A stretch of 7,252 nt of DNA from Proteobacteria bacterium UBA664 (lineage in GTDB: Bacteria > Pseudomonadota > Gammaproteobacteria > UBA7966), in assembly GCA_002299125.1 (NCBI GenBank), contig DBNU01000040.1, forward strand, positions 8,983-16,234, in the 5' to 3' direction. The notes beneath the pieces were generated by a model. That model did no database searches. It had not been told where the DNA came from and worked only from the letters and a program-made list of their open reading frames with translations. This document shows, piece after piece, positions 6,849-7,252 of this stretch. Made by a program: the position numbers and the translations under genes. Positions within the stretch are counted from its first letter, which is position 1. Every line of letters starts with the position of its first letter.

Positions 6849-7252
6849 TTGGTCAAACAAGCTTTTGAGTTCGATTCCCGGGGTGGTCAACAAGGGCGGT
6901 CATGGCCCTTGTCCGCCTTGGGCATGGCTTGTCTGTGCCTTTGCGGCTGCGCCGAACTCGTGCCCAGGCCGATCGAGCCCTCCAAGGCGCACCTGCGGGC
7001 CGAGCCGCGCGATGCGGCGGCGGTGCCGGAGGCGGCGATTCCGCAGGTGGTCGAGCGCCTTCCGCTCGTGCCGGTACCGGAGCCCACCACACCGCAGGAA
7101 CGCTACACGGTGGTGGTCCACGAGGTCGATGTGCGCGAACTGCTCTTCGCCCTCGCGCGCGATGCTGCGGTGAATGTGGACGTGCACCCGGGCATCAAGG
7201 GCATCGTCACCTTGAACGCGGTCGATCAGACCCTCCCGCAGATCCTCTCGCG
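6849..7252 (+). CDS. mshL: MshL/PilQ-type secretin, lipoprotein N-terminus (partial)
   Basis: The frame is open to the window edge and gives 134 residues. From about residue 86 it shows an STN/secretin N-terminal domain: RYTVVVHEVDV, then RELLFALARDAAVNVDVHPG, then GIVTLNAVDQTLPQIL. This is typical of MshL-type outer-membrane secretins, which form the channel for pilus or secretion machinery. The N-terminus has a lipobox LCGC with the acylated Cys at residue 34, followed by a Pro/Ala/Glu-rich linker (35-84). The start is uncertain. TTG at 6849 is chosen because AAAGAG (6834-6839) lies 9 bases upstream and the signal then includes a basic segment (GRSWPLSALGMACLCLCGC). The only in-frame ATG, at 6924, would leave too short a signal. 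It pairs functionally with the mshM-like ATPase, but a catalase-like gene separates them. The C-terminal secretin barrel lies outside the window. Confidence 0.8.
   Translation, partial: MVKQAFEFDSRGGQQGRSWPLSALGMACLCLCGCAELVPRPIEPSKAHLRAEPRDAAAVPEAAIPQVVERLPLVPVPEPTTPQERYTVVVHEVDVRELLFALARDAAVNVDVHPGIKGIVTLNAVDQTLPQILS

Noticed and set aside
6815..6890. Functional tRNA gene
   Set aside because: D-arm and T-loop motifs are present, but the anticodon stem positions do not pair, the acceptor ends do not match, and the T-stem has a mismatch and wobbles.

Overview
The window looks like chromosome of a high-GC gammaproteobacterium, perhaps a purple-sulfur or Ectothiorhodospira-type lineage. The reasons are strong G/C bias at third codon positions, an SAH riboswitch in front of ahcY, a GAFTGA-type sigma-54 activator, and MSHA-type pilus or secretin genes. 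The lineage is an inference. All genes that can be supported lie on the + strand.

Region 1 (1-2723) is methyl-cycle metabolism. After the tail of an unidentified gene (ends 69) comes a candidate sigma-70 promoter (88-116), then an S-adenosylhomocysteine (SAH) riboswitch (about 127-217), then ahcY (257-1675). A 181-base gap rich in inverted repeats, including a 17-bp stem at 1752-1788, separates it from metF (1857-2723). AhcY removes the SAH left by methyltransferases. MetF makes the 5-methyl-THF used to remethylate the resulting homocysteine.

Region 2 (2741-5145) is regulation plus surface-machine ATPase. A PrsR-like sigma-54-dependent response regulator starts 17 bases after metF with no visible Shine-Dalgarno sequence. 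An ExeA/MshM-type AAA ATPase with one C-terminal membrane helix follows 35 bases later.

Region 3 (5146-6438) begins with a cluster of ATCCCCGC/GCGGGGAT dispersed palindromes (5160-5328). An exported catalase-related (SrpA/minicatalase family) haem protein with a very strong ribosome binding site follows. It lies between the mshM-like gene and a secretin gene that would normally be close to it.

Region 4 (6439-7252) is about 410 bases of hairpin-rich non-coding DNA ending in a lower-GC block with tRNA-like D-arm and T-loop motifs. The lipoprotein N-terminus of an MshL-type secretin then begins and runs off the window.

No CRISPR array, transposase, complete tRNA or rRNA was seen. I found no clearly new system. 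The best second looks are the riboswitch architecture with a possible Shine-Dalgarno-sequestering switch, the catalase gene inserted in a pilus locus beside mobile-type repeats, and the structured gap before the secretin.
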